Positions 8,722-17,213 of a stretch of 64,000 nucleotides of DNA are shown piece by piece; positions within the stretch are counted from its first letter, which is position 1; the number at the start of each line of letters is the position of its first letter. A model generated the notes under the pieces. That model saw only the letters and a list, made by a program, of their open reading frames with translations. It ran no database searches and had not been told where the DNA came from. The position numbers and the translations under genes were made by a program. Origin of the DNA: Burkholderia contaminans (GTDB lineage: Bacteria; Pseudomonadota; Gammaproteobacteria; Burkholderiales; Burkholderiaceae); NCBI RefSeq assembly GCF_029633825.1, contig NZ_CP090640.1, forward strand, positions 248,001 through 312,000, in the 5' to 3' direction.

Positions 8722-9663
8722 ATGAACCTGCACCAATTTCGCTTCGTGCGCGAGGCCGTCCGGCAGAATTTCAACCTCACCGAGGCCGCCAAGGCGCTCT
8801 ACACGTCGCAACCGGGGGTGTCGAAGGCGATCATCGAGCTCGAGGACGAGCTCGGCGTGGAGATCTTCACGCGGCACGGCAAGCGCGTGCGCTCGCTCAC
8901 CGAGCCGGGCCGGATCATCCTCGCGTCGGTCGAGCGGATTCTTCAGGAGGTTGAAAGCCTTAAAAGGGTCGGGAAAGATTATGCGGCGCAGGATCAGGGC
9001 AACCTGACCATCGCCGCGACCCACACGCAGGCCCGCTACTCGCTGCCGGCCGCGATCGCCGAGTTCAAGAAGCGCTTCCCGAAGGTCCACCTGTCGATCC
9101 TGCAGGGCAGCCCGACGCAGGTGGCCGAGATGGTGATCCACGACCAGGCCGATCTCGCGATCGCCACCGAGGCGATTTCCGACTACAAGGAGCTCGTGTC
9201 GCTGCCCTGCTTCCAGTGGCACCACGCGGCCGTCGTGCCGGCGGACCATCCGCTGCTCGAACGCAAGCCGGTCACGCTCGACGATCTCGCGCAGTACCCG
9301 CTGATCACGTACGACGATGCGTTCGCGGGCCGCAAGAAGATCAACCATGCGTTCGCGCTGCGCGGGCTGTCTCCGGACATCGTGCTCGAGGCGATCGACG
9401 CCGACGTGATCAAGACCTACGTCGAACTCGGCCTCGGCGTCGGCATCATGGCCGACATCGCGTTCAATCCCGAGCGCGACCGCGGCCTGCGGTTGATCCC
9501 GGTCGGCCACCTGTTCGGCAGCAACGTGACGCGCGTCGCGCTCAAGCAGGGCGCCTACCTGCGCAGCTATGTGTATACGCTCGTCGAACTGCTGTCGCCG
9601 ACGCTGAACCGCAAGCTGATCGAACAGGCGCTCAAGGGCGAATCCGAATCGTACGAACTCTGA
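8722..9663 (+). CDS. cysB: LysR-type cysteine regulon activator CysB
   Basis: Transcriptional regulator of 313 residues. The N-terminal winged helix-turn-helix (NLTEAAKALYTSQPGVSKAI, residues about 14-33) is the CysB/Cbl form, and the C-terminal periplasmic-binding-like domain senses the inducer. In enterobacteria CysB activates sulfate-assimilation genes with N-acetylserine/O-acetylserine as effector. Here the gene is divergent from the cysI operon, the classic arrangement for direct control and autoregulation. Length matches the family (about 310-324). A strong intrinsic terminator follows. Confidence 0.94.
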   Translation: MNLHQFRFVREAVRQNFNLTEAAKALYTSQPGVSKAIIELEDELGVEIFTRHGKRVRSLTEPGRIILASVERILQEVESLKRVGKDYAAQDQGNLTIAATHTQARYSLPAAIAEFKKRFPKVHLSILQGSPTQVAEMVIHDQADLAIATEAISDYKELVSLPCFQWHHAAVVPADHPLLERKPVTLDDLAQYPLITYDDAFAGRKKINHAFALRGLSPDIVLEAIDADVIKTYVELGLGVGIMADIAFNPERDRGLRLIPVGHLFGSNVTRVALKQGAYLRSYVYTLVELLSPTLNRKLIEQALKGESESYEL

Positions 9664-9681
9664 GCGGCGTGTATAAACACG

Positions 9682-9706
9682 GGGGCGCATATCGCGCCCC
9701 TTTTTT
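9682..9706 (+). terminator. Intrinsic terminator after cysB
   Basis: GGGGCGC / GCGCCCC stem with a 5-nt loop followed by six T residues, 18 bp after the cysB stop. Confidence 0.85.
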
Positions 9707-9727
9707 CTGTCCGACGGAGAATTCCGC

Positions 9728-10903
9728 ATGACGCTTCCCGCCCTGTTGCGACTTCCCGCGCTGCTGCGCCGCGCCGCCGGCGTTGCCTTCGCGCTCGCCT
9801 GCGCTGCCGCGCATGCCGACCTGAAGGTCGGTGTCGACCTGTCGTCGACCGGCCCGGCCGCCGCGATCGGCATCACGAGCAAGAACGCGATCCTGATGTG
9901 GCCGAAGACGATTGCCGGGCAGCCGGTGCAGGTGACGGTGCTCGACGATGCGTCCGACCCGGGCGCCGCGGTGCGCAACATCCGCAAGCTGGTGGACGAG
10001 GATCACGTCGACGTCGTGGTCGGACCGAACATCACGCCGGCCGCGCTCGCGGCGCTCGACGCGGTGGCTGCCGGGCAGACGCCGATGATCACGCTGGTCG
10101 GCTCCGGCGCGATCGTCGAGCCGCAGGAAGGCGCGCGGACCTGGGCGTTCAAGATGGCGCAGAGCGACCGCGCGATGGCCGACGTGATGACGCGCTACAT
10201 GGCGAACCACGGCGTGAAGACGGTCGGCTTCATCGGCTTCGCGGACAGCTACGGCGACAGCTGGCTGAACGAGTTCACGCGCTTCGCGGACCTGCGCAAG
10301 ATCCGCGTGGTCGCGACCGAGCGCTTCAACCGCTCCGACGCGAGCGTCACGGGCCAGGCGCTGAAGCTGATCGCGGCGAAACCCGACGCGATCCTGATCG
10401 CGGGCTCGGGCACGCCGGCCGTGCTGCCGCAGCGCACGCTGATCGAACGCGGCTACAAGGGCCCGGTCTACCAGACGCACGGGATCGCGACACCGGAATT
10501 CATCAAGCTGGGCGGCAAGGACGTCGACGGCACGCTGTTCCCGACCCAGCCGGTGGTCGTCGCGCGCACGTTGCCGGCCGATCATCCGGCCCGCAAGGCC
10601 GCGCTCGCGTTCGTCGACGCGTACGAGGCGAAGTACGGCCCCGGCACGGTCACGCAGTTCGCGGGCGACGCGGCGGGCGTCTACCCGCGCCTCGCCGACG
10701 CGGTCGGCCGCGCGCTGAAGGCCGCGCAGCCGGGCACGCCCGCGTTCCGCATGGCGCTGCGGCGCGAGCTGGAACGCGCGCACGAGCTCGTCGTGCCGAA
10801 CGGTGTCGTCAACACGAGCGACAAGGATCATGTGGGACTCGACCAGCGCGCGAGCGTGATGGGGATCGTCAAGCAGGGCCGGTTCGTCTACCTCAGTCAG
10901 TGA
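9728..10903 (+). CDS. Periplasmic branched-chain amino-acid-type substrate-binding protein (orphan)
   Basis: Type I periplasmic binding protein of 391 residues of the LivJ/LivK superfamily. It has an Arg-rich signal peptide with a probable cleavage after AAAHA (about residue 31), followed by the family start DLKVGVDLSSTGPAAAIG. Later motifs such as LVDEDHVDVVVGPN and VKTVGFIGFADSYGDSW also fit. No permease or ATPase genes are adjacent, so its membrane partner is unknown. The ligand cannot be predicted; members bind amino acids, amides, urea or aromatic acids. It lies between the cysB terminator and a tRNA gene and appears monocistronic. Confidence 0.88.
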   Translation: MTLPALLRLPALLRRAAGVAFALACAAAHADLKVGVDLSSTGPAAAIGITSKNAILMWPKTIAGQPVQVTVLDDASDPGAAVRNIRKLVDEDHVDVVVGPNITPAALAALDAVAAGQTPMITLVGSGAIVEPQEGARTWAFKMAQSDRAMADVMTRYMANHGVKTVGFIGFADSYGDSWLNEFTRFADLRKIRVVATERFNRSDASVTGQALKLIAAKPDAILIAGSGTPAVLPQRTLIERGYKGPVYQTHGIATPEFIKLGGKDVDGTLFPTQPVVVARTLPADHPARKAALAFVDAYEAKYGPGTVTQFAGDAAGVYPRLADAVGRALKAAQPGTPAFRMALRRELERAHELVVPNGVVNTSDKDHVGLDQRASVMGIVKQGRFVYLSQ

Positions 10904-11009
10904 CGTGCGCAGCCGGTAACCGGAGCAGCTTGCCCGGCGGCAGGATTTCGGACATAATCCGCGTTTCGCCGCGCTCAATCCACACAATCGCATGCGCGGC
11001 CAGGATCAA

Positions 11010-11094
11010 GCCCAGGTGGTGAAATTGGTAGACGCAGGGGACTCAAAATCCCCCGCCGCAAGGCGTGCCGGTTCGATTCCGGCCCTGGGCACCA
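11010..11094 (+). tRNA. tRNA-Leu (anticodon CAA)
   Basis: An 85-nt class II tRNA. The acceptor stem GCCCAGG pairs with CCTGGGC, and the D-loop region (GGTGAAATTGGTAGAC) is typical of tRNA-Leu. The anticodon stem GGGGA/TCCCC encloses loop CTCAAAA, giving anticodon CAA (reads UUG). A long variable arm (CCGCCGCAAGGCGTG) and the T-loop GGTTCGATTCC follow, and CCA is encoded. No integrase gene or duplicated tRNA end is seen nearby, so there is no sign that this site is occupied by an island. Confidence 0.97.
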
Positions 11095-11127
11095 GCATTC
11101 TCGCAGCGTGAAGCGCTGCGCGTCCCG

Positions 11128-11162
11128 AAACCCGCGCAAGCTCGCCGCTTCGCGGGTTTTTT
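11128..11162 (+). terminator. Intrinsic terminator after tRNA-Leu
   Basis: AAACCCGCG / CGCGGGTTT stem with a 14-nt loop followed by a T run (TTTTTTGTTTTT), about 34 bp downstream of the tRNA. Confidence 0.8.
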
Positions 11163-11242
11163 GTTTTTGCCGTGCGCGCCGCAACGCGTGCCCCCGCGCG
11201 ACAGTCCAAGCATCATGAGGATGCGCGGCACGGAGGCACGCC

Positions 11243-11410
11243 ATGTCCATGCGCACGATTTCATTCCCGCTCTGCCGCCGCGTGCTCGCCGCGGCGCTGT
11301 CGCTCATGCTGGCCGGATGCGACGTACTGACCGCCCCGCCGGTACCCGATTGGCCGGGCCCGCACGCGCCCTACCCGTTCCCGGACAGCATTCCGCATCG
11401 CACCGAATGA
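11243..11410 (+). CDS. Small putative lipoprotein (55 aa)
   Basis: A short reading frame with a good GGAGG ribosome-binding site 6-7 bp before the ATG. The product starts MSMRTISFPLCRRVL, has a hydrophobic stretch (AAALSLMLAG) and a lipobox-like LAGC with Cys at residue 26. The predicted mature part is only about 30 residues, Pro-rich (PPVPDWPGPHAPYPFPDS) and acidic at the end. I do not recognise a family. The lipobox and ribosome-binding site together support a real small outer- or inner-membrane lipoprotein. Function unknown. Confidence 0.65.
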   Translation: MSMRTISFPLCRRVLAAALSLMLAGCDVLTAPPVPDWPGPHAPYPFPDSIPHRTE

Positions 11411-11454
11411 CCGGACGGGAGGGCCGCCGTCGGCACGTCAAGTCGAGCTCAGGC

Positions 11455-12357
11455 TCAGGCCATCAACGCCCGCACGAAGTCGAGGAACACGCGCACTTTC
11501 GCGGAAACGAGGTTGGACGCGTGGTGATACGCGTAGAGCGGAAACGTCTCGTCCGCCCATTCCGGCAGCAGCAGCACCAGCCGCCCGTCGGCGAGGATGT
11601 CGCGCGCGTAGAGTTCCAGCAGCTGGGCAATCCCCGCGCCGCCCAGGCACGCGCCGAGCAGCATGCCCGTATCGTTGACCATCAGCCGGCCCGCGGCATC
11701 GAACGGCACCACCTCCTGGCCGCGATGGAATTCCCATTCGAACGGCCGCCCCGTCACCGGATCGCGGATCAGCACGCAGCGATGCCCGCTCGCGAGATCC
11801 CGCGGGTGCCGCGGCTCGCCGTGACGCGCGACATAGGCCGCCGACGCGCAGGTCAGCACGCGCGTTTCCAGCAGCAGCCGGGCACGGTATGACGACGGTT
11901 CCGGAATGCCGAACCGCACCGCCACGTCGAACCCGTCGGCAACGAGGTCGCCCATCCGGTCGCGCACGCTGATCTCGACGGACAGGTCGGGAAAGCGGTC
12001 GAGAAACTCGGCCATCTTCGGCGCCAGCACGTAGTGGCCGAAAGTCGCGTCGACGTTGACGCGCAGCCGCCCCCTGACACGCGCCTTCGACTGGCCGGCG
12101 TCGAGCGCCGCGTCCTCGATGCCGGCCAGCAGCGGCGCGACCGCTTCATAGAAGCGCCGCCCCTCGTCGGTCAGCGTGATCGCGCGCGCCGTGCGGTTGA
12201 AGATCCGGATGCCGACGCGCTCCTCCAGCCGGGCGACGGCACGGCTCACCGCCGGCTGCGTCAGCCCCATCGCCTCGCCGGCGCGCGCGAAGGTGCCGGC
12301 CTCGATCACCGCGGAGAGCACGCCGATACCGCTCAAAAGCCTGCTGTCGAACGCCAT
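11455..12357 (-). CDS. LysR-family transcriptional regulator
   Basis: A 300-residue LysR protein with the N-terminal winged helix-turn-helix (FARAGEAMGLTQPAVSRAVARLE, split here by residue about 24-46) and a C-terminal inducer-binding domain containing VNDTGMLLGACLGGAGIAQL. It is divergent from the SDR gene at 12476, the usual relation between a LysR regulator and its target. An 11-bp perfect palindrome lies in the shared 118-bp gap. Target and effector are unknown. The small lipoprotein gene ends 44 bp beyond its stop on the other strand. Confidence 0.9.
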   Translation of the reverse strand: MAFDSRLLSGIGVLSAVIEAGTFARAGEAMGLTQPAVSRAVARLEERVGIRIFNRTARAITLTDEGRRFYEAVAPLLAGIEDAALDAGQSKARVRGRLRVNVDATFGHYVLAPKMAEFLDRFPDLSVEISVRDRMGDLVADGFDVAVRFGIPEPSSYRARLLLETRVLTCASAAYVARHGEPRHPRDLASGHRCVLIRDPVTGRPFEWEFHRGQEVVPFDAAGRLMVNDTGMLLGACLGGAGIAQLLELYARDILADGRLVLLLPEWADETFPLYAYHHASNLVSAKVRVFLDFVRALMA

Positions 12358-12379
12358 GAGACATACTTTCAGTCATTCT

Positions 12380-12390
12380 TGATCTGATCA
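12380..12390. promoter_or_regulatory. Candidate LysR operator palindrome
   Basis: Perfect inverted repeat TGATCTGATCA in an AT-rich stretch between the divergent LysR gene and the SDR gene at 12476. A similar TGATC recurs at about 12408. It fits a LysR-type site by position and symmetry only. Confidence 0.35.
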
Positions 12391-12475
12391 TTATTCATTA
12401 TTTTTATTGATCGAGGAAGCCTACATTAGTCCTGTCGCCGGATCGCTCGGCACTCACCGCTACCAGGAGCAGGAC

Positions 12476-13213
12476 ATGAGCACATCGGAACAGGTCGCAC
12501 TCGTCACGGGTTCGTCGCGCGGCATCGGCGCGGAAATCGCCCGCCATCTCGCCCGGGACGGTTTCCGGGTCGTCGTCAACTATGCCGGCGGCGCCGGGCC
12601 GGCGCGCGAAGTGGTCGACGCGATCGTCACCGACGGCGGCCATGCCATCGCGGTGCAGGCGAACGTCGCCGATCCCGCCGCCGTGGCCGCGCTGTTCGAT
12701 ACGGCGCGCGACACGTTCGGCGGACTCGACGTGGTGGTCAATTCAGCGGGCGTCATGAAGCTCGCCGCGATCGCCGAGTTCGATGACGCGGTGCTCGACG
12801 AAACGCTCGCCATCAACGTGAAAGGCACGTTCAACGTCTGTCGCGAAGCGGCGAAGCACGTGCGCGACGGCGGACGCATCATCAACCTGTCGACCAGCGT
12901 GATCGGCATGCGCATGCCGTCTTACGGCCTGTACGTCGCGAGCAAGGCGGCGGTCGAAAGCCTCACGCAGGTGCTCGCGCAGGAAATGCGCGGGCGCGGC
13001 ATCCGCGTGAATGCCGTCGCGCCGGGACCGGTCGCGACCGAGTTGTTCCTGCAGGGCAAGAGCCCCGAACTCGTCGATCGGCTCGCGAAGCTGAACCCGC
13101 TCGAGCGGCTCGGCCAGCCCGACGACATCGCGCGCGTCGTCGCCTTCCTCGCCGGCCCGGACGGCGCGTGGATCAACGGCCAGATCCTGCGCGCCAACGG
13201 CGGCATGTGCTGA
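12476..13213 (+). CDS. Short-chain dehydrogenase/reductase (SDR), 3-oxoacyl-ACP-reductase-like
   Basis: Classical SDR of 245 residues. It has the Rossmann motif TGSSRGIG at 11-18, the NSAG motif at about 89-92 and catalytic Ser141, Tyr153 and Lys157 (YVASK). It ends with the FLAGPDGAWINGQILRANGG pattern of the FabG-like subfamily. The ATG chosen follows AGGAG; the longer open frame upstream lacks support. It is divergent from a LysR gene and 44 bp upstream of a second SDR gene, so the two likely form an operon under LysR control. Substrate unknown. Confidence 0.9.
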   Translation: MSTSEQVALVTGSSRGIGAEIARHLARDGFRVVVNYAGGAGPAREVVDAIVTDGGHAIAVQANVADPAAVAALFDTARDTFGGLDVVVNSAGVMKLAAIAEFDDAVLDETLAINVKGTFNVCREAAKHVRDGGRIINLSTSVIGMRMPSYGLYVASKAAVESLTQVLAQEMRGRGIRVNAVAPGPVATELFLQGKSPELVDRLAKLNPLERLGQPDDIARVVAFLAGPDGAWINGQILRANGGMC

Positions 13214-13257
13214 CGGACCGCTCGCTGCTGCCCCATCTTTCCGCCAGGAGATCGCTC

Positions 13258-14157
13258 ATGAAGGAAGTCGTCCTCGTCACCGGCGCGTCCAGCGGCTTCG
13301 GCTTGCTGACGGCCCAGGCGCTCGCCCGCGCCGGTCACACGGTCTACGCGTCGATGCGCGAAAGCACCGGCCGCAACGCGCCGCGCGTCGCCGCCATCGC
13401 CACCTACGCGCAGGAATACGGCGTCGACCTGCACACGGTCGAGCTCGACGTCGGCGACGATGCATCGGTCGACGCCGCCATCGACCGCGTGATCGCCGAC
13501 AACGGCCGCCTGGACGTCATCGTCCACAACGCCGGCCACATGGTGTTCGGCCCGGCCGAAGCGTTCACGCCGGAGCAGATCGCGCAGCTCTACGACATCA
13601 ACGTCGTGTCGACCCAGCGCGTGAACCGCGCGGCGCTGCCGCACCTGCGCCGCCAGGGGCGCGGCCTGCTCGTCTGGGTATCGTCGTCATCCGCGCGCGG
13701 CGGTACGCCGCCGTTCCTCGCGCCCTATTTCGCCGCGAAGGCCGCGATGGATTCGCTCGCGGTGTCCTATGCGGCCGAACTGGCCCGCTGGGGGATCGAG
13801 ACATCGATCGTCGTGCCGGGCGCCTTCACGCAAGGCACGAATCACTTCGCCCACGCAGGCAAGCCGGCCGACGCGACCGTTCAGGCCGCCTACGTCGACG
13901 GCCCCTATGCGGGCGTCGCCGAGCAGGCGCTTCAAGGCCTCGCCGCGCTCGAACCGGCGGACGCCGATGCCGGCACCGTCGCGACGGCGATTGCCGACAT
14001 CGTCGCCGCCCCGGCCGGCAAGCGCCCGTACCGCGTCTTCGTCGATCCGTCGCAGGACGGCGCGGAGGAAGTGTTCCGCGTCGGCGACCGCATCCGCCGC
14101 GAGATGTTCAGGAACATCGGTCTCGCCGACCTGCTCGCGGCCCGCATCGGCAGCTGA
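13258..14157 (+). CDS. Short-chain dehydrogenase/reductase (extended classical SDR)
   Basis: SDR of 299 residues with TGASSGFG at 8-15, NAG at 91-93, and catalytic Ser (about 144), Tyr157 and Lys161 (YFAAK). It is longer than FabG-type enzymes and resembles SDRs annotated for ketone or steroid-like substrates. The ATG follows a CAGGAG ribosome-binding site 44 bp after the preceding SDR gene. Likely the second gene of a LysR-controlled two-gene operon. It converges on the hydrolase gene at 14188. Substrate unknown. Confidence 0.9.
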   Translation: MKEVVLVTGASSGFGLLTAQALARAGHTVYASMRESTGRNAPRVAAIATYAQEYGVDLHTVELDVGDDASVDAAIDRVIADNGRLDVIVHNAGHMVFGPAEAFTPEQIAQLYDINVVSTQRVNRAALPHLRRQGRGLLVWVSSSSARGGTPPFLAPYFAAKAAMDSLAVSYAAELARWGIETSIVVPGAFTQGTNHFAHAGKPADATVQAAYVDGPYAGVAEQALQGLAALEPADADAGTVATAIADIVAAPAGKRPYRVFVDPSQDGAEEVFRVGDRIRREMFRNIGLADLLAARIGS

Positions 14158-14187
14158 TCCACCGCGCGCCGGCCACGCCGGCACGCC

Positions 14188-15078
14188 TCAGCCTCGCTCG
14201 CAGAATCCGAGGATCGCGTCGGCGACCGCCGCCGGCGCCTCGCGCTGCGGAAAGTGACCGACGCCGTCCAGCACTTTCCGCGCGTAGCGCCCCGTGAAGA
14301 ACCGCTCGCGCCCGGCCGAACCGTCCGGATGATTGCAGGTGTCCGCGCCGCCGTGCAGCACGAGCGTCGGCAACGCCAGCACCGGCGCGGGATTCAGCCG
14401 CGCATCGTCGTCGGCATAGGCCGGCGTGCCCGGCACGAACGCCCATCGATGCCGGTACGAATGCAGTACGACGTCGATCCAGTCGGGCCCGTCGAACGCC
14501 GCAGCAGCCGCCTCGAAATCGCTGTCGCGATACCAGCCCGGCGGCGACCACGTGTCCCACATCAAGCGGGCAAACGCGCGGCGATCGTCGCGCAATGCCT
14601 GCTCGCCGCGCGGCGTCGCCATGAACCAGTGATACCAGTAGTTGCGCGCCTGCTGCAGCGACAGCGGCTGCCCAGGATCGTTGGTGCCGTACCCGACCGA
14701 CAGCATCACGAGATGCGATGCGGCGCCGTCGCGCAGCCCGCAAGCGTTCGCGGCCGCCCGCGCACCCCAGTCGTGCCCGACCAGCACGGGCCGCTCGATG
14801 CCAAGCGCATCGACGAAGTCGAGCAGGTCGCGCCCGAGCGCCGCGAGCTGGCCGCTGCGCGGCACGGATGCGTCACGAAAGCGGGTCGGCGCAAAACCGC
14901 GCAGCGCGGGCGCGAGCACGCGGTAGCCGCGCGCGGCGAGCGCGGCAGCCACGACCTCCCAGCCGACCGGACTGTCCGGCCAGCCGTGCAGCAGCACGGC
15001 CACGCGCTCGCCGCGCGGGTTCCATTCGAGATAGGCAATGTCGAGCGACGCGGTCGTCGCATGCGCATAGGTCGTCAT
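14188..15078 (-). CDS. Alpha/beta hydrolase, epoxide-hydrolase-like
   Basis: Alpha/beta-fold hydrolase of 296 residues from the ATG at 15076-15078, which has a GGAG upstream. The oxyanion motif HGWPDS is at 31-36. The nucleophile elbow GHDWGA places an Asp (residue 103) where esterases have Ser, the pattern of epoxide hydrolases and haloalkane dehalogenases. A C-terminal GHFPQRE carries the likely catalytic His. Divergent from a LysR gene at 15184. The Asp nucleophile makes an ester hydrolase less likely; the actual substrate is unknown. Confidence 0.88.
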   Translation of the reverse strand: MTTYAHATTASLDIAYLEWNPRGERVAVLLHGWPDSPVGWEVVAAALAARGYRVLAPALRGFAPTRFRDASVPRSGQLAALGRDLLDFVDALGIERPVLVGHDWGARAAANACGLRDGAASHLVMLSVGYGTNDPGQPLSLQQARNYWYHWFMATPRGEQALRDDRRAFARLMWDTWSPPGWYRDSDFEAAAAAFDGPDWIDVVLHSYRHRWAFVPGTPAYADDDARLNPAPVLALPTLVLHGGADTCNHPDGSAGRERFFTGRYARKVLDGVGHFPQREAPAAVADAILGFCERG

Positions 15079-15183
15079 CGTGCACTCCGTGGGTCGATCC
15101 GAATGCACGATGGTAGGCCGGCCTTTCATCACGATTCACGGAGTATCATTGTTCATTCGTCGAGTATTGCGTTGAATTGATCC

Positions 15184-16077
15184 ATGGAACCGCTGACCGA
15201 TCCCGCGTCGACCGCCCTCGACATCACGCTGCTGCGCACCTTTCTCGAAGTCGTCGACAGCCGCGGGTTCGCGCCGGCTGCGGAACGGCTCGCGTTGACG
15301 CCGTCCGCCGTCAGCGGCCACATCAAGCGGCTCGAACTGGCGGCCGGCACGGTGCTGCTCGCGCGCACCACCCGTCGCATCGCGCTCACGCCGGCAGGCG
15401 ACACGCTGTACGCATACGCGCGCAACATCGTCGACATGGAGCGCGAAGTGCGCGCGAGGCTGCGCGGCGCGCCGGCGCACGGGCCGCTGCGAGTCGGCGC
15501 ATCGGAGGATTTCGCGGGCGCGTGGCTGCCGCACGTGCTGCGCACGTTTCGCGACCGCCACCCGCGCACGTCGATCGAGCTGAAGGTGGGGATTACCGCG
15601 TCGCTGCTGCGCGAGCAGACGCTCGGCCGGCTCGACGTCGTGTTCGGCAAGCAGTGCCGGCAGGTCGACACGCCGGGCGAACTGCTGTGGGAAGAGCCGC
15701 TCGTGTGGGCGTTCGCATCGGATCGCACGCTCGACGCCGGCGGCGACGTGCCGCTCGCGCTGTTTCCGCAGCCGTGCGTCTATCGGGAAGCCGCCGTCGC
15801 GGCACTCGCCGCCGCGCTGCGGCCGTTCCGCGTGCTGTTCGAGAGCAGCAGCATGGCCGGCTGCGTGTCGGCCGCGCTCGCGGGCTTCGCGGTCACCGCG
15901 CTGGCGCGCAGCCAGTTGCGCGACGGCCTGCGCGAATGCGGGCCGCAAGACGGCCTGCCGGCGCTGCCGGCCGCGCGTTTCTACGCGTTCGCGACGAAAC
16001 CGGATGGCGCCGGCGCGGCGTTGATCGATGCGGTGCGGGAAACCGGGCGCAGCCGGCAGTTCGCGGCGCTGCCCTGA
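15184..16077 (+). CDS. LysR-family transcriptional regulator
   Basis: A 297-residue LysR protein. The winged helix-turn-helix spans about residues 11-70 (FAPAAERLALTPSAVSGHIK), followed by an inducer-binding domain (LRVGASEDFAGAWLPHVL). It is divergent from the alpha/beta hydrolase gene, with 105 bp between the starts. Two GAGTAT repeats about 22 bp apart in that gap could be part of its binding site. The likely target is the hydrolase gene; effector unknown. Confidence 0.9.
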   Translation: MEPLTDPASTALDITLLRTFLEVVDSRGFAPAAERLALTPSAVSGHIKRLELAAGTVLLARTTRRIALTPAGDTLYAYARNIVDMEREVRARLRGAPAHGPLRVGASEDFAGAWLPHVLRTFRDRHPRTSIELKVGITASLLREQTLGRLDVVFGKQCRQVDTPGELLWEEPLVWAFASDRTLDAGGDVPLALFPQPCVYREAAVAALAAALRPFRVLFESSSMAGCVSAALAGFAVTALARSQLRDGLRECGPQDGLPALPAARFYAFATKPDGAGAALIDAVRETGRSRQFAALP

Positions 16078-16117
16078 AACAGGCACGACGGCACGCGAGC
16101 ACAACCGGCCGTGCCGG

Positions 16118-17047
16118 TCAGTCGCCCTCCGCGCCCTTGCCGCCGTTCGTCAGCGCACTCGCCATCAGTTCCCCGAACCATTCGATGAAAGCATTGAGCC
16201 GGCGCGAACGATGGCGCCGGTGCGGATACACGGCCGACACATCCATCGGTGCGGCGCGGTGGCCGGGCATCACGTCGACGAGTGCGCCGCTGTCGAGCAG
16301 ATGTTCGACGTCGAAGCGCGGAATCTGGATCAGCCCCATCCCGGCGATGCAACTGGCGATATAGGTTTCTGCGTTGTTGACGATCACGCGGCTCGGCAGC
16401 GCGAGCGTGTGCCGCTGGCCGTCCGTGCAGTATTCCCAGTCGAGTTCGCGCCCGGTCGTCGGCGACGCATAGCCGATCGCCCAGTGTCCGTGCGCGAGCG
16501 CATCCGGATGCTCGGGCACGCCGCATTCGCGCAGGTAATCGGGGCTCGCGCAGTTGATCAGCGTGAACTGCCCGAGCGGCCGCACGACGAGGCTGCTGTC
16601 GGCGAGCCGCCCGACGCGGATCGCACAGTCGACGCCCTCCTGCACCAGGTCGATCGAACGATCGGTCGAGCCGAGCGACAGTTGCAGCTTCGGATAACGG
16701 TGAAACAGCGACGGCAGCGCGGGCGCCACCATGCGGCGCGCGATCCGGCTCGGCACGTCGACGTTCAGCCGGCCGATCACGTCGCGGTCGCGGCGGCGGA
16801 ACAGGCGGTCGAGTTCGTCGGCCTCCGCGAGCAGGCGCCGGCCGCGTTCGAGCAGCAGCGCGCCGTCGGCGGTGAGCTGCACCTGGCGCGTCGTGCGGTG
16901 CAAGAGGCGCGTGCCGAGCCCCGTCTCCAGTTGCTGGACAGCCGCCGACACGGTCGCACGCGGCACGTCGAGCGCATGTGCAGCCTTGATGAAGCTGCCC
17001 ATCTCGGCAACCTGCAGGAAGATTCTGACCTGATCCAGCTTGTCCAT
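16118..17047 (-). CDS. LysR-family transcriptional regulator
   Basis: LysR protein of 309 residues when started at the Met of MDKLDQVRIFLQVAEMGSF, the canonical LysR N-terminus. The 40 extra residues of the longer open frame are Pro/Arg-rich and unlikely to be translated. The HTH is ALDVPRATVSAAVQQLE (about residues 24-40). The inducer domain resembles regulators that act on neighbouring oxidoreductases. It lies 166 bp downstream of an SDR gene on the same strand, so it may be co-transcribed with it or have its own promoter. Confidence 0.88.
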   Translation of the reverse strand: MDKLDQVRIFLQVAEMGSFIKAAHALDVPRATVSAAVQQLETGLGTRLLHRTTRQVQLTADGALLLERGRRLLAEADELDRLFRRRDRDVIGRLNVDVPSRIARRMVAPALPSLFHRYPKLQLSLGSTDRSIDLVQEGVDCAIRVGRLADSSLVVRPLGQFTLINCASPDYLRECGVPEHPDALAHGHWAIGYASPTTGRELDWEYCTDGQRHTLALPSRVIVNNAETYIASCIAGMGLIQIPRFDVEHLLDSGALVDVMPGHRAAPMDVSAVYPHRRHRSRRLNAFIEWFGELMASALTNGGKGAEGD

Positions 17048-17213
17048 CGGCAGGGAGCGTAGGTTCGGACGAACGCCGCCGCCAGCCGTCGCGGGGCGCG
17101 GCCAGGTCCGGCGGCACAGGGAAAACGGGCACGCAGCCACGAGGCCGCGCGCCCGCCCATTGTCCACGCAAACGCGCCATTGCGGTGCGCCGCGCGGCCC
17201 GTCCCCGGGCAGC

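Noticed and set aside
11010..11094. Genomic-island attachment site at tRNA-Leu
   Set aside because: No integrase gene and no second copy of the tRNA 3' end within the window.
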